Below, piece after piece: positions 1 to 8,588 of a DNA stretch of 45,170 nt. A program made the translations under genes and the position numbers. Position 1 is the first letter of the stretch, and each line of letters starts with the position of its first letter. The notes under the pieces were generated by a model that was not told where the DNA came from, did no database searches, and was given only the letters and a program-made list of their open reading frames with translations. Source of the stretch: a virus; the IMG/VR virus record IMGVR_UViG_3300037486_000106, positions 1 through 45,170 of that record; one strand, given 5' to 3'.

Positions 1-640
1 CTGGGAGAGCTGAGATCAGCAACTTCTTCTTGACGTAGGACGCCGCCGAGTCCTCGATGAGCAACACGTCAGCCGCAGCGGGAGTCGCCTTATTGGTCAG
101 CGCGCTCAGCTCATTCGCCTCGTTGTCGTGGATGGCGTTTGCGTCATAGTAGGTGTGGGTGTGACCGGCCGTTGCGAAATCGCTAGCTACGATCTGCTTC
201 TTGTTCCAACTGTCCGACTCATCCTCAATGAGCAACACGTCAGCGGCAGCGACGGTCACGAGAGAGAGCTTTTGAATCTCAGCGGCTTCGTTATCGTGGA
301 CTGCATTCGTGTCGTAGTAGGTGTGGGCGTGACCGTTCAGAGAGAACTCGCTGACGAGCACCTTCTTCTTGGCGTACGTGGCCGCACTGTCTTCGATCAC
401 GAGAACATCCGCCGCAACCGGCGGGGTCTTCTGAGTCAGGGCGCTGATCTCACCAGATTCGTTGTCGTGTAGAGCCGCTGCGTCGTAGTAGGTATGGGTG
501 TGGCTAGCCAGAGAGAACTCGCTGACGAGCACCCTCTTCTTGGCGTAGGCCGCAGCGCTGTCCTCAACCAGCAGCTCGTCGTTCGCAACCGGTGGCGTCT
601 TCTGAGTGATGGCATGAATCTCGCTTGCGATGTTGTCGTG
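1..640 (-). repeat. Tandem fibre repeats, about 170 bp each
   Basis: HDN boxes begin at residues 59, 116, 173 and 229 of the fibre gene, giving periods of 57, 57 and 56 residues. H-x-H pairs lie at residues 105/107, 162/164 and 218/220. The repeats are also visible in the DNA as recurring GTGTGGG(T/C)GTG and ATCCTCGAT-like stretches. The fourth copy is cut by the window edge. Confidence 0.8.
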
Positions 641-814
641 GATGGCGTCTACGTCTCCGATGAGATAAGGAAGAGTTGACCAAAGACCAGTTCCATTCCC
701 GAGCTTGAGCTTCCCGGTGTCGGTCTCGTATCCCCACTCACCATCGGCAAGGATTGGATCCACAGACGTCCAGTTCGCCAACGTGTCCCTACGAATTTGA
801 ATGATGTCAGCCAT
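1..814 (-). CDS. Tail fibre / receptor-binding-type protein (C-terminus outside window)
   Basis: I translated this gene by hand from the minus strand. The ATG at 814 is followed by 271 codons that run off the left edge without a stop. Residues 5-50 (IQIRRDTLANW..., ETDTGKLKLGNGT) resemble the short N-terminal domain of many phage fibres (the major tropism determinant N-terminal type), which attaches the fibre to the tail. After it come about four tandem repeats of 56-57 residues, each with an HDN box, a D-V-L-(V/L)-I-E-D box and an H-x-H-T-Y-Y-D box. H-x-H motifs in T4 gp37 bind iron in the fibre shaft, and a similar role here is inferred. The start overlaps the previous gene's TGA (ATGGCTGA). 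Fibre identity is good; the receptor is unknown. Confidence 0.75.
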   Translation of the reverse strand, partial: MADIIQIRRDTLANWTSVDPILADGEWGYETDTGKLKLGNGTGLWSTLPYLIGDVDAIHDNIASEIHAITQKTPPVANDELLVEDSAAAYAKKRVLVSEFSLASHTHTYYDAAALHDNESGEISALTQKTPPVAADVLVIEDSAATYAKKKVLVSEFSLNGHAHTYYDTNAVHDNEAAEIQKLSLVTVAAADVLLIEDESDSWNKKQIVASDFATAGHTHTYYDANAIHDNEANELSALTNKATPAAADVLLIEDSAASYVKKKLLISALP

Positions 815-1268
815 TGGCATCTCCGCCGTCTACGAGCTGCTCGAACGTATAGATACTGTCAGCGTGACCACCGTCGATGTGGTAGTCACCACCACCCCCG
901 CCACCTCCGACCTGGAACCACGTCGGGACTCCGAGTGCATCAAGAAGATCGATGAACAGAACGGCCTCTCCGGTCGTCCTGTCCACGGAGGTATGCAGCG
1001 CTCGGCTCCCGGTGGCCGCGGGCATGTCAAGTGTCCCGCCGCCACCGCCGCCGCCCGTGTCCTCCTCCGTTGAGGCGGTAGCCCTGTGGTAACTCATGAT
1101 CCGCATGATCTCTGCCAGACGTGTCTGGTTCATGTTGAGGATGACGTGGAGCTGCCGGATGTAACGCACGCAGTCGTCCGCCGTCAGTGGCGGCGATGGG
1201 AGCGGCAGCACCGAAGGGAGCGTTGTGTCTGGATAACGCTCGGCCGCGAGCTGAGTCGCTGTCGTCAT
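807..1268 (-). CDS. Small virion-associated protein with two seven-glycine tracts
   Basis: This is a 153-residue protein of no recognised family. The ATG at 1268 overlaps the TGA of the upstream 902-residue gene (ATGA). That start is preferred over an upstream in-frame start that would overlap the gene further. Residues 31-66 are predicted helical (DDCVRYIRQLHVIL...). Two runs of seven glycines follow, at residues 72-78 and 121-127, flanking a compact segment ending in VPTWFQV. Glycine runs of this kind act as flexible or polyglycine-helix linkers in some phage structural proteins. Its place between a tail-tube-like gene and the fibre gene suggests a tail or fibre-connector part. Confidence 0.65.
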   Translation of the reverse strand: MTTATQLAAERYPDTTLPSVLPLPSPPLTADDCVRYIRQLHVILNMNQTRLAEIMRIMSYHRATASTEEDTGGGGGGGTLDMPAATGSRALHTSVDRTTGEAVLFIDLLDALGVPTWFQVGGGGGGGDYHIDGGHADSIYTFEQLVDGGDANG

Positions 1269-3973
1269 CGCCCACCGCGCCTTGAGTACATCCCCGTAGC
1301 CCCGCCCCAACGAAAGACGCTGGCTACGTCAGACTCCATGCTGAACCTGTGGCGCCGACCGGTCTGGCGGTACGTCGTCCTCCGCCGCGCAGTGCTCGGC
1401 TGAAGAACGGACTCCTGCCGAAGCTCCGACCCGTCACTCTGCTCAGAGATCAGCGTCCAGGTCAGCTCGTCCTGAGCGTCAAGCTCGACGTTGTGGTGCA
1501 TCTCGTGAAACGTATCAAACGCGTACAAATCGTCAAAATCGTACCAGCCCGTCTCCATGAAGACGTGGACAGGGACGCCATTGTCGTTCGCCATTGACCA
1601 GTCGAGGGTGTAGGCGGACAGGTTCTTCCGCAGGATCATGAAGTTCCACACGCCGCCCTGGAAGGCGCTGTACGGAAGCTCCTGAAGCTGAAGGTACGTC
1701 GTTTCAGGGAAGTCACCGTAGACCATGTCGGTCTGCGTGTAGACGTTCATGGACGCCATGACCTCCCACTCTGTGGGCCACTGCACGAACCATGTCGGCC
1801 ACACGTTGCCCTGGTCGATGCTCATGACGATTCCGTTGTTCATCCCGTAGTTCTCAAGACCCTTGATGGGGAAGAAGAACCACAGCAGGTTGCGCTTGGT
1901 GTCCACGGTGCCGTGCGCCCAACCGAGCCGGTCGGTGTCGAGCAGCGGAGAGATGGCGTGCCGGATATGACGCCCTGCGTCTATTGGAACCGCGCCGTCG
2001 TAGATGTACACCCCTCCGTCTCGGCCGAGCCAGCACAGGCGCCCGTCCGGCAGGTACACCACGCTGGCGTCAGAGCACGGACCTACGATCCCGGCCTTGA
2101 TCAGCTCGAAGCGCATCGGAGCGCTGACGCCCATGAACTCAACCTGAGACACGCCGTGGTAGATGGCGTCGGTCTTCAGAATGGCGATCGTGATGGCGTT
2201 CAGCTCTCGCATGGCAACCAGGTTGCCGTAGGTGTCCGCGAGCTTGAACTCCGTCTCGTACCCGAGGTCGAAGTCCTGTGGGGCCGAGAGGTAGACCGAC
2301 AGCCCCTTGCCAAGGACGAGGCGGTTGTTGGCCAGCGCCATGCACGTCGCCAGCGGAGCCGAAACCTCGTCACCATCAATGATGCCGTCCTCGTCGATGT
2401 CACCGACCGGCCGGAACTCGTCAAGCGTTTCCATCCAGGCGACGGGTGGGATCTGGCCGTTGGTGGCGATGATGTACTTGTCACCGTTCTTCTCGGTGAC
2501 GCGCCAGACCCACCGGTTGGTGTTGAGGTCCCCGTCGATCTTGTAGGTGAGGTCGTCACCAGGGTCAGGAGGCTCTGTCTCCGTGAACTGAGGACTCAGG
2601 TCGTCCCAGATGTCCGTGGCGAAGTTGAAGTGTAGAAGCCGGTGCTCGGTCCCAACGTACAGCCCGCTGGGCTCCGTGTCCAGGTCCCCCTGGAAGATTG
2701 ACATCCCGTAACCGGTAAGTGGGTCACCCTGCACTCCAGTCCCGGTCTGTCCATTCACGAACCACAGCTCGAGACCACCAAGTGAGTTCGTAGCGGATAC
2801 GAAGTAGTACTCGGAGCCGTCGTCGTACGCCTGCATCTCGACAAGACTGTTCGGAATTCCTGGGAAGTCGTCGTACTGCTCGAACGTCGTCCCGGTGTCA
2901 TCAGTGCGGACATTGTCGGCGCCAACAACACACCACTGAGCCGCAAGAAAGCCCTCTTTGGTATCTGACTTTTGCCACAACCGGTACTGCGCCGATTCCG
3001 AAACCGGGCTCAGTTTCTTGGTTGTTGACCATGAAACGTTGTTCACAGCCCGAGAAACGTACACGAAGCGGTACAGCCCGCGACCGCGAAGAAACGCAAC
3101 CGTCTGACTGTCCCCTATGAAACCTGGAACGGTGAACACGGAATAAGCAAAGGAGTCATTGAAAAACCAGTCATCGACAGAAACGGTAAGGGTGCCACCG
3201 TCGTCCTTAGGGACTAGCTTGGTGTACTGATAGGTCAGACCACCACTCAATGGAGTTCGCACCCAGCAATGATCAAACGGCTCGTCTGCGTTCGCGCCGA
3301 TCAGATGTTGTGACATTGGTCTCTGGACTGCCATGCCACCTAAGAAGTTGGCGGCGTACGTCCCACTTGTAACGGCGCTCGCATTCGTAAGTGCGCAGAC
3401 CCTCGCTTGGTCAGCGCCTCCGTTTCTCCTTGCCTGCCACCAAAGTGTGTCATTCACCCAATCGTAGAACACGGGATCCGTCTTGTAGAGAATCCCAGGC
3501 GATCCATAATTTGCGAGGTAGCTCCCAATTTTCGTAAACGCCAGCGTCTTCGGAGTTGGGAACGAGGAAACGCTAACGGTCCACAGGTCCCCCTGGTCGT
3601 CAAACGCAAGAAGCACTTCGCTGTCCCTGCAGTACGCGAGACGGGACACAACGGACGGCCCGGTGACGTCAGCGGTGATGTCAAACCACTCGAACCCGTG
3701 GTCGACGGAGTAGTACCACTTGTCATCAACCGTCGACTGGTAGATCAGGTACACGCCAAACGCCGCCCAGCACCTTACCGAGGTCGCCGTCTTCTTCCAC
3801 AACGTGACGACGCCGCCGACATCGACTCGGTTTGAACCCGGTCGCGGGCGCACCGTCCCGTCGTACACCATGACGTTGGTGCCGTTACGCATCATGTCAG
3901 GTGTCTGGATCAGGTTAGCAACGTCCTTCCGAACGCCGTTGGTCGGGACGATGATCGGGACGCGCTCGGTCAT
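1265..3973 (-). CDS. Large tail protein, probable tail-tube/nozzle (T7 gp12-like) type
   Basis: This is a 902-residue protein. The N-terminus (PTNGVRKDVANLIQTPDMMRNGTNVMVYDGTVRPRPG, residues about 10-46) has the pattern of podovirus tail tubular protein B: a G-V-(S/R) start, a pDxxR-like stretch, an N-G-N-V-like segment and a closing RPG. The rest is rich in beta strands, with recurring Trp/Gly blades. A conserved-looking core near residues 540-700 (ANNRLVLGKGLSVYLSAP, LCWLGRDGGVYIYDG) is typical of virion proteins with a propeller. The start overlaps the preceding TAA (TAATG). It probably forms the distal tube or nozzle of a short tail. Family assignment is by pattern only; P22 gp10-like stabilisation proteins are an alternative. 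Confidence 0.6.
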   Translation of the reverse strand: MTERVPIIVPTNGVRKDVANLIQTPDMMRNGTNVMVYDGTVRPRPGSNRVDVGGVVTLWKKTATSVRCWAAFGVYLIYQSTVDDKWYYSVDHGFEWFDITADVTGPSVVSRLAYCRDSEVLLAFDDQGDLWTVSVSSFPTPKTLAFTKIGSYLANYGSPGILYKTDPVFYDWVNDTLWWQARRNGGADQARVCALTNASAVTSGTYAANFLGGMAVQRPMSQHLIGANADEPFDHCWVRTPLSGGLTYQYTKLVPKDDGGTLTVSVDDWFFNDSFAYSVFTVPGFIGDSQTVAFLRGRGLYRFVYVSRAVNNVSWSTTKKLSPVSESAQYRLWQKSDTKEGFLAAQWCVVGADNVRTDDTGTTFEQYDDFPGIPNSLVEMQAYDDGSEYYFVSATNSLGGLELWFVNGQTGTGVQGDPLTGYGMSIFQGDLDTEPSGLYVGTEHRLLHFNFATDIWDDLSPQFTETEPPDPGDDLTYKIDGDLNTNRWVWRVTEKNGDKYIIATNGQIPPVAWMETLDEFRPVGDIDEDGIIDGDEVSAPLATCMALANNRLVLGKGLSVYLSAPQDFDLGYETEFKLADTYGNLVAMRELNAITIAILKTDAIYHGVSQVEFMGVSAPMRFELIKAGIVGPCSDASVVYLPDGRLCWLGRDGGVYIYDGAVPIDAGRHIRHAISPLLDTDRLGWAHGTVDTKRNLLWFFFPIKGLENYGMNNGIVMSIDQGNVWPTWFVQWPTEWEVMASMNVYTQTDMVYGDFPETTYLQLQELPYSAFQGGVWNFMILRKNLSAYTLDWSMANDNGVPVHVFMETGWYDFDDLYAFDTFHEMHHNVELDAQDELTWTLISEQSDGSELRQESVLQPSTARRRTTYRQTGRRHRFSMESDVASVFRWGGATGMYSRRGGR

Positions 3974-5325
3974 TACCTAATCCTTGTTCCGATGAGGTTG
4001 ATCTTGTGACCATCCATGATGGTGACAGGCTCCGTCATCCTGGCAGCCTTAATTTTGATCCTGAATTTTCCGGCGCTAGGAGTCTCCTTGTTCAACTTCG
4101 TATACCAGTGGCACTTCGATACCATGTAACTGTTGTAGAAGTTGTAGAACCTGTTCTGTCCCGTAGAGGTGTTGTAATAATAGATCCCATGATGGTACCC
4201 AACGGTATGGACAGCGAGAAACTCTCCTCCCTGATCTTCAGACACCTCGACGTCAGAAATGAGAAAGTCATTAAAGTCTCCGTTAGGGACGATCCCCATT
4301 TCCATTTCCCACTTCCACAATCCAGGGTAGTTGTTGGGAGAGTTGATGTCGCAGAAGTCATCACCAAGAGCTTCAAAGAACACAAGCGCGCTCAAGTCTC
4401 CTGGACTCAAGCTCCCAAGAGACGGAGTAAAGTACACGTACTTGTACGTGTCAGGGTAGAGTTTCCATCTCTCTGGATCAGTCGGACTGATATACGTTTC
4501 ATTGGGACTTTCATGAAGCCCAATGCTGACGCCGTATGCCCAGCTACCGGGACGATGAACTACTTGCCAATTGGGAGTCGCTGGTAGGCTAGTATTTGCG
4601 ATTTCGGCCACTCCCATTTGCGTTGTTTCACTCGGGACAAAAGTATCAATGACGTCATCAAGTTCAGCAATGGACTGAGCGCCGGAACCTGGGTCTGAAC
4701 CAACCCACTCTAGCGTTTCGTCGTCCCAGAGCTTCAAGAACTTCCCGACATGAGGGGTAACTGGATACTCAGGCACATCACCGATGTCAGAAAGTTGCGC
4801 CACCGATGCCGTTGGAGCGATTGCGGAAAACGTGAGCGCGTCCTCGTCATCGTTAACAACAACGAACTCACCACCGTGCCCAACGAAGGTGTTTGGATCT
4901 GGATCATCAGTGCTAACGTCAGACAAGCCGAGGAACGTGCCGATGCCCTCGTTAAGGGAAGCGAGAAAAACCCATGCGTCATCGACGTACTCATACAGGT
5001 CCAGAGACGACGCCATCGCGCACAGCTTGAACCTGGACCCGTCCGTTGTTTCAAACTCGACGCCAGATGCGGCCTTGGCTGTAGCTGCCGTAGTCAGGAA
5101 GCGAAGAACGCCGTTGATCGAACCATCAGTGTTTACCTGAGCCCCTCCATTGGCATCCACGGCGCCATCGTCAAAGGACCCTGAAGCGAAAATGGGTGAA
5201 GAGATGACGTGGTCGAGCGCCACACCGATCAGGTCGGCAATATCCTGCTCCAACTCGATGTCCCAGTTGTCGGTCTGACCGATCTTGGTCGCGTCGCTCG
5301 TTCTGTTGCTACTCAACTCAGCCAT
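3973..5325 (-). CDS. Putative tail/fibre-associated structural protein
   Basis: This is a 450-residue acidic protein of unrecognised family. The N-terminal half contains modules common in phage fibre or baseplate proteins: a G-S-I-N-G-V-L-R-F segment near residue 70, then segments like LNEGIGTFLGLSDVSTDD and IAPTASVAQLSDIGDVPEY, which resemble the 'L-x-D-V' linker repeats of phage tail proteins. The C-terminal half is rich in aromatic residues and probably beta-sheet. The ATG lies one base after the adaptor-like gene's stop, with AGGAGG upstream. The context between an adaptor and the tail-tube-like protein supports a virion role; the exact role is unknown. Confidence 0.6.
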   Translation of the reverse strand: MAELSSNRTSDATKIGQTDNWDIELEQDIADLIGVALDHVISSPIFASGSFDDGAVDANGGAQVNTDGSINGVLRFLTTAATAKAASGVEFETTDGSRFKLCAMASSLDLYEYVDDAWVFLASLNEGIGTFLGLSDVSTDDPDPNTFVGHGGEFVVVNDDEDALTFSAIAPTASVAQLSDIGDVPEYPVTPHVGKFLKLWDDETLEWVGSDPGSGAQSIAELDDVIDTFVPSETTQMGVAEIANTSLPATPNWQVVHRPGSWAYGVSIGLHESPNETYISPTDPERWKLYPDTYKYVYFTPSLGSLSPGDLSALVFFEALGDDFCDINSPNNYPGLWKWEMEMGIVPNGDFNDFLISDVEVSEDQGGEFLAVHTVGYHHGIYYYNTSTGQNRFYNFYNSYMVSKCHWYTKLNKETPSAGKFRIKIKAARMTEPVTIMDGHKINLIGTRIR

Positions 5326-5326
5326 G

Positions 5327-6001
5327 TCATGCCTCCTGCATGGACGCCGGAGCGTCGTTCCTCATCGAATCGGAAATGTTCACAACCTCCACAGCATCCT
5401 CAAGGAGGTGTTGGTATACAGGGATCCTCTCCTCGTCTTCCAGGTACACGCACGCGTAGCACGCAGCCTTGTAGATGACTGGATACGGAGCGTAGATCAG
5501 CCAGTTGTTCTGGCTGGACGTGTCAACATGTGGACCGTTGAACGTCACTTTGAGAAGAAGGTCATCCTCCTGCGCATTCATGATGAAGACCATCCCGCCG
5601 CGCTGCGTTGCCCCGTAAAGGATCCCGTCCGCACCATCACTGGCAACGTCCATGAGAGATTCGAGAGAACTGTAGATCTGGATCTTCGTCCACGCTTCGT
5701 TTGAGACCCATGCGTTGTAGTTTGTACCGACTTCATCAAAGTCTCGCACGTAGTACATGGCCTCGACAACCTCTGCCGCGATAGAGTTGCCGCCTGAGTC
5801 GACCAACGAAGACGCGATGAACGAAGTTGACCCAGCGGGCAACTCAATCTGACCGTATCCCTCATTGTAGGCGGTTTCAAACCGCCTTCCAAGGTAGTTG
5901 ATTGCCTGATTGAGGTGCAGCGCTCTCACTCCAGGAGGGTACCTTTCGTCGGTAGCATCCAGAATGTCTCGAAGGTGCTCAGAGGCTGTCTCGATGTCCA
6001 T
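5327..6001 (-). CDS. Head-tail adaptor (tail tubular protein A-like)
   Basis: This is a 224-residue protein. The C-terminal third (YPVIYKAACYACVYLEDEERI, then a helix with VYQHLLEDAVEVVNISDSMR) fits the helical pattern of podovirus gp11/gp4-type adaptors, where a hydrophobic alpha helix is followed by a short acidic turn and a long helix. The middle is beta-rich (VEAMYYVRDFDEVGTNYNAW). Such proteins bind the portal ring and carry the tail tube. It lies between the head genes and the large tail protein, as expected. The assignment rests on pattern and position. Confidence 0.6.
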   Translation of the reverse strand: MDIETASEHLRDILDATDERYPPGVRALHLNQAINYLGRRFETAYNEGYGQIELPAGSTSFIASSLVDSGGNSIAAEVVEAMYYVRDFDEVGTNYNAWVSNEAWTKIQIYSSLESLMDVASDGADGILYGATQRGGMVFIMNAQEDDLLLKVTFNGPHVDTSSQNNWLIYAPYPVIYKAACYACVYLEDEERIPVYQHLLEDAVEVVNISDSMRNDAPASMQEA

Positions 6002-6004
6002 CTA

Positions 6005-6328
6005 CTATCCCCCCAGAGCGATCAGCTCCTCGATCAACTGTACCGCCTTCTTACCGAAGGTGGCAACGCCTCGCTCCTTCGCCAGGTCGCGAAGGGCGTC
6101 CCACTTCAGACCGCGAACGTGCTCCTCCCAGGACGGGAGGTCAACAGTTGTTGACCTCGGCTGGGGCGCCGAGTCGTCGATGATCTTGATGAGCCCGGCG
6201 GCGAACCGCGGGTGCTCCTCGATCTTCTCCTGCTCGTGCTTGAGCGCCGTGAAGTAGTGCCCGCCGGTCCACCCCCTGACACCGGCCAGCCTCCCGTTGA
6301 ACGAACCAAAGTAGTGCTTGATGGCCAC
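6005..6328 (-). CDS. Small protein with C-terminal SAP/HeH-like domain
   Basis: This is a 107-residue protein. Residues about 73-104 (LKWDALRDLAKERGV, then KKAVQLIEELIAL) match the helix-extension-helix pattern of SAP/HeH domains, short folds that bind DNA or proteins and are often found in phage head-module proteins. The start is GTG at 6328, with GGAG about nine bases upstream. The gene ends three bases before the adaptor-like gene. A perfect copy of the 22-base palindrome (6137-6158) lies in the linker before the C-terminal domain and encodes RSTTVDL. The function is unknown; a head-tail joining role is possible. Confidence 0.6.
   Translation of the reverse strand: MAIKHYFGSFNGRLAGVRGWTGGHYFTALKHEQEKIEEHPRFAAGLIKIIDDSAPQPRSTTVDLPSWEEHVRGLKWDALRDLAKERGVATFGKKAVQLIEELIALGG
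6137..6158. repeat. Dispersed palindrome, copy 1 (perfect)
   Basis: The sequence is GAGGTCAACA, centre GT, then TGTTGACCTC: two perfectly complementary ten-base arms. It lies inside the 6005-6328 gene. Confidence 0.85.
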
Positions 6329-6345
6329 GATCTGTCTCCAAGAAT

Positions 6346-6368
6346 GGGCCGGGTGCTGTCCCCGGCCC
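6346..6368 (-). terminator. Intercistronic hairpin
   Basis: GGGCCGGG and CCCGGCCC form a perfect eight-base stem with a seven-base loop. It sits in the 54-base gap between the 6383 and 6328 genes. No U-tract follows on the minus strand, so it may be a partial terminator, a processing site or an mRNA stabiliser rather than a full stop. Confidence 0.5.
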
Positions 6369-6382
6369 CGCTGTTGGTCGAG

Positions 6383-6547
6383 TCAGTTCTCGACGGTTGG
6401 TAGAAGCAGCTCGGACTCGAGCCGCTGGATCAGCAGGACGATCTCATCGATCCTTCCTGCAACGACGCCAAGTGCGTGAATCTGCTGAGCCTCAGCGGTC
6501 CTCAGCTCCTCCAGTCGCTTCTTCAGGCTGTCGAGAAGTTCCTGCAT
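6383..6547 (-). CDS. Small coiled-coil protein
   Basis: This is a 54-residue protein, almost wholly predicted helix with heptad-spaced leucines (LLDSLKKRLEELRTAEAQQ, IVLLIQRLESELLL). The ATG at 6547 is chosen because it lies two bases after the upstream gene's TAG with AGGGG before it; the longer reading frame would overlap that gene. No family is recognised. Its place among head genes suggests a structural or assembly helper role. Confidence 0.55.
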   Translation of the reverse strand: MQELLDSLKKRLEELRTAEAQQIHALGVVAGRIDEIVLLIQRLESELLLPTVEN

Positions 6548-6549
6548 GA

Positions 6550-7185
6550 CTAGCCCCTGTTCGTCGCGGCGTTCGTACACATGATGTAGTAGGGAACACC
6601 GGCCTCATTCACAACGCGGATCGAGTGCGTCATGGCCTGCGTGGTGTGCGTCGCGAACACGGTTCCGTTCGACGCAGCCGGAATGACGGCGAGGTTCGAC
6701 ATGCGAACGGTGCCGACATCCACGAAACGAATGAACCCGTGAACGGTTGGGAGCGTGTTGTTGGCCCCGATGAAGGAGTCAACAATCAGCGACGCCACCT
6801 TCCCACTCAGAGTGCGGGTCGCATCAGCGGCCTCGAAGGTCGCCCGAAGACCTGCGCTCTGGCCAGTGGCCGTCGCTCCAACCTGGATCGCGACGGTGGA
6901 GTGGATACCAACCGCGTTGGCGTATCCGGTGCCAGTCACGTACGCGAGAGCCCTGATGGCATCACCGTAGCCTGCGCCAGCGGTCACACCGGCAAGATTC
7001 AAGCGGGCGTACACCGCTCGAGCGTCGCCGCTCACCGCCGTGGTCTTGTGGTACAGGGCGATGAACTTGCGATCGGCCATTGAGGTCTCGACTTCGTTCG
7101 TCGCCGAACCGTAGTCGACACCACCGAATTCGCCACTGTGGCGAACCTTCAGCCTGCCATCGTCAAACCTTGTTCTCAGTCCCAT
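6550..7185 (-). CDS. Head-module structural protein, unknown
   Basis: This is a 211-residue protein rich in Ala, Gly, Thr and Val, with regular beta-like segments (ARAVYARLNLAGVTAGAGYG, ATRTLSGKVASLIVDSF). It is directly downstream of the major capsid gene, where decoration or capsid-accessory proteins often lie. A good ribosome site (TGGAGG) precedes the ATG and falls inside a small TGCCT/AGGCA inverted repeat (7189-7200). Cysteine is nearly absent. I do not recognise a family; a capsid decoration role is a guess from position. Confidence 0.6.
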   Translation of the reverse strand: MGLRTRFDDGRLKVRHSGEFGGVDYGSATNEVETSMADRKFIALYHKTTAVSGDARAVYARLNLAGVTAGAGYGDAIRALAYVTGTGYANAVGIHSTVAIQVGATATGQSAGLRATFEAADATRTLSGKVASLIVDSFIGANNTLPTVHGFIRFVDVGTVRMSNLAVIPAASNGTVFATHTTQAMTHSIRVVNEAGVPYYIMCTNAATNRG

Positions 7186-7202
7186 TTCTGCCTCCAGGCA
7201 AT

Positions 7203-7228
7203 GCCCAGGGGGCCGAAGCCCCCTGGGC
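7203..7228 (-). terminator. Strong hairpin after the major capsid gene
   Basis: GCCCAGGGGGC and GCCCCCTGGGC form an 11-base perfect stem closed by a CGAA tetraloop. It lies 15 bases after the capsid stop codon. There is no U-tract on the minus strand, so partial termination or protection of the capsid mRNA 3' end is more likely than full termination. Confidence 0.6.
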
Positions 7229-7243
7229 GGGTTAGGGCGCTAG

Positions 7244-8584
7244 TTAGGCCAGCGCCGACAGCCCGGTCCACACGGCGTGGACCTCGGGGAGAGCGAGCCG
7301 GAGCCCGCACTCGGTCATGTAGAAGCCCTTCCGGGCGTCTTCACCGGGGAGCTGGACGTTATCCGTCCACGCGGTGTCGCGGCCCTTCATCGACACGTAC
7401 TCGACGTACTTGGTGTCGATGATCAGGACGTCCTGCGTCTGCTGTGCCGACTCGGCGAGCAGCTTGTGGGGGATGATGTTCAGCGTACCGAACGGGCAGC
7501 GGAGCTGGAAGACCTCGAGTCCGTAGGTCTGCTTCTTCGGCAGGGACTCGGCGCTCCAGTTCCAGGTGGAGTTCGTGCGGACCATCTTGTTGAGGATGTT
7601 CAGCGCACGGTAGCCGGACACACCGGCCTTCTCCTTCGACCCGTAGGTGAAGGTGACTTCCATCTCGTCCTCGATGGTGTCGATGTCGACACCGGCCGAG
7701 AAGTCGACGGAGCCCTGGGCCTGCTCGACGAAGTACCGGAACCCACCGGTCGTGCGGGCGTACTCGGCGTCGTTGGCGCCGGAGCCGTAGTCCGCAGTCT
7801 GGATGGCGGTCGTCTCATACGGGACGCCGTTCAGGAGCGCCCACTCGAGCTTCATCATGTGACGCTCGAGGCACTCGCCCTTGAACTGCGGCCACGGCTT
7901 GTACGGCCGGGTCTTCATCTGCTCCGCGGTGCCCGTGATCTTCACGGAGTCCTTGAAGATCCCCGTGTAGTTGGACACGATGCTGGCGCGCTTGGTCAGC
8001 GAGGTCGGAACGAGTGAGCCCTCGTTGTAGACCGAGCCAGCCCACCGAAGAACGGAGCCGTCAGCGACGGTACCGTAGGTCGGGCTACCGGTAGGGTCGT
8101 TGACGTTGGTCGAGCCCCAGTACCGGTACACGGTCATGGTGTCTGCGTCGGTGATCGACGCGACAACCATCAGCTCAGGCCCCTTGATGCCGATCACGGG
8201 GCTTGACTGCGAGCAGTCCGCGGGGTCTTCGACCCGCAGAATGTCGCCAGCCTTGAAGGCCCGCGCCGGGGTGGTGCCCTCATTGGCGTACGCGGCGCCG
8301 TCACCGGACTGGAACACCTCAAGGGTGTCCACTTCCAGGAGGCCGGTGCCAGCGACGAGAGTCCCCTGCACGATGCAGGTCTGCTTGGGCAGACGCCACT
8401 CGAACAGCTTGAACTCAGGGTCATCCGTTGTCGACTCAGGGAGCTTCGACAGGATGTAGGTGAACGGAGACGGACTGTCAGGGAACAGCTCGAAAGCTGC
8501 CTGACGGTAGTTCTTCGGGCGGTAATCCGGGTGCGTCCAATCCCCGGTACCTTCCATCCCAAAGTGGGTTACTTCGACGGCCAT
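7244..8584 (-). CDS. Major capsid protein, SU10 family
   Basis: This is a 446-residue protein. It forms the capsid shell in hexamers and pentamers (HK97 fold). The segment RASIVSNYTGIFKDSVKITG (about residues 200-219) and the following helix (ECLERHMMKLEWALLNG) match the SU10-like major capsid family, where the N-Y-T-x-I-F-x-D signature precedes the spine helix. The C-terminal part also fits: CPFGTLNIIPHKLL, VLIIDTKYVEYVSMKGR and the final GFYMTECGLRLALPEVHAVW. An insertion near residues 75-175 with AGDILRVEDP is probably the surface-exposed domain. It is preceded by the scaffold gene and flanked by hairpins on both sides. Its ribosome site GGAGG (8590-8594) is inside a stem. Confidence 0.88.
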   Translation of the reverse strand: MAVEVTHFGMEGTGDWTHPDYRPKNYRQAAFELFPDSPSPFTYILSKLPESTTDDPEFKLFEWRLPKQTCIVQGTLVAGTGLLEVDTLEVFQSGDGAAYANEGTTPARAFKAGDILRVEDPADCSQSSPVIGIKGPELMVVASITDADTMTVYRYWGSTNVNDPTGSPTYGTVADGSVLRWAGSVYNEGSLVPTSLTKRASIVSNYTGIFKDSVKITGTAEQMKTRPYKPWPQFKGECLERHMMKLEWALLNGVPYETTAIQTADYGSGANDAEYARTTGGFRYFVEQAQGSVDFSAGVDIDTIEDEMEVTFTYGSKEKAGVSGYRALNILNKMVRTNSTWNWSAESLPKKQTYGLEVFQLRCPFGTLNIIPHKLLAESAQQTQDVLIIDTKYVEYVSMKGRDTAWTDNVQLPGEDARKGFYMTECGLRLALPEVHAVWTGLSALA

Positions 8585-8588
8585 TTCT

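Noticed and set aside
128-679. Rightward ORFs with GVGVT repeats at the left edge
   Set aside because: They are the opposite strand of the fibre repeats; the minus-strand frame has a ribosome site, known fibre motifs and consistent codon use.
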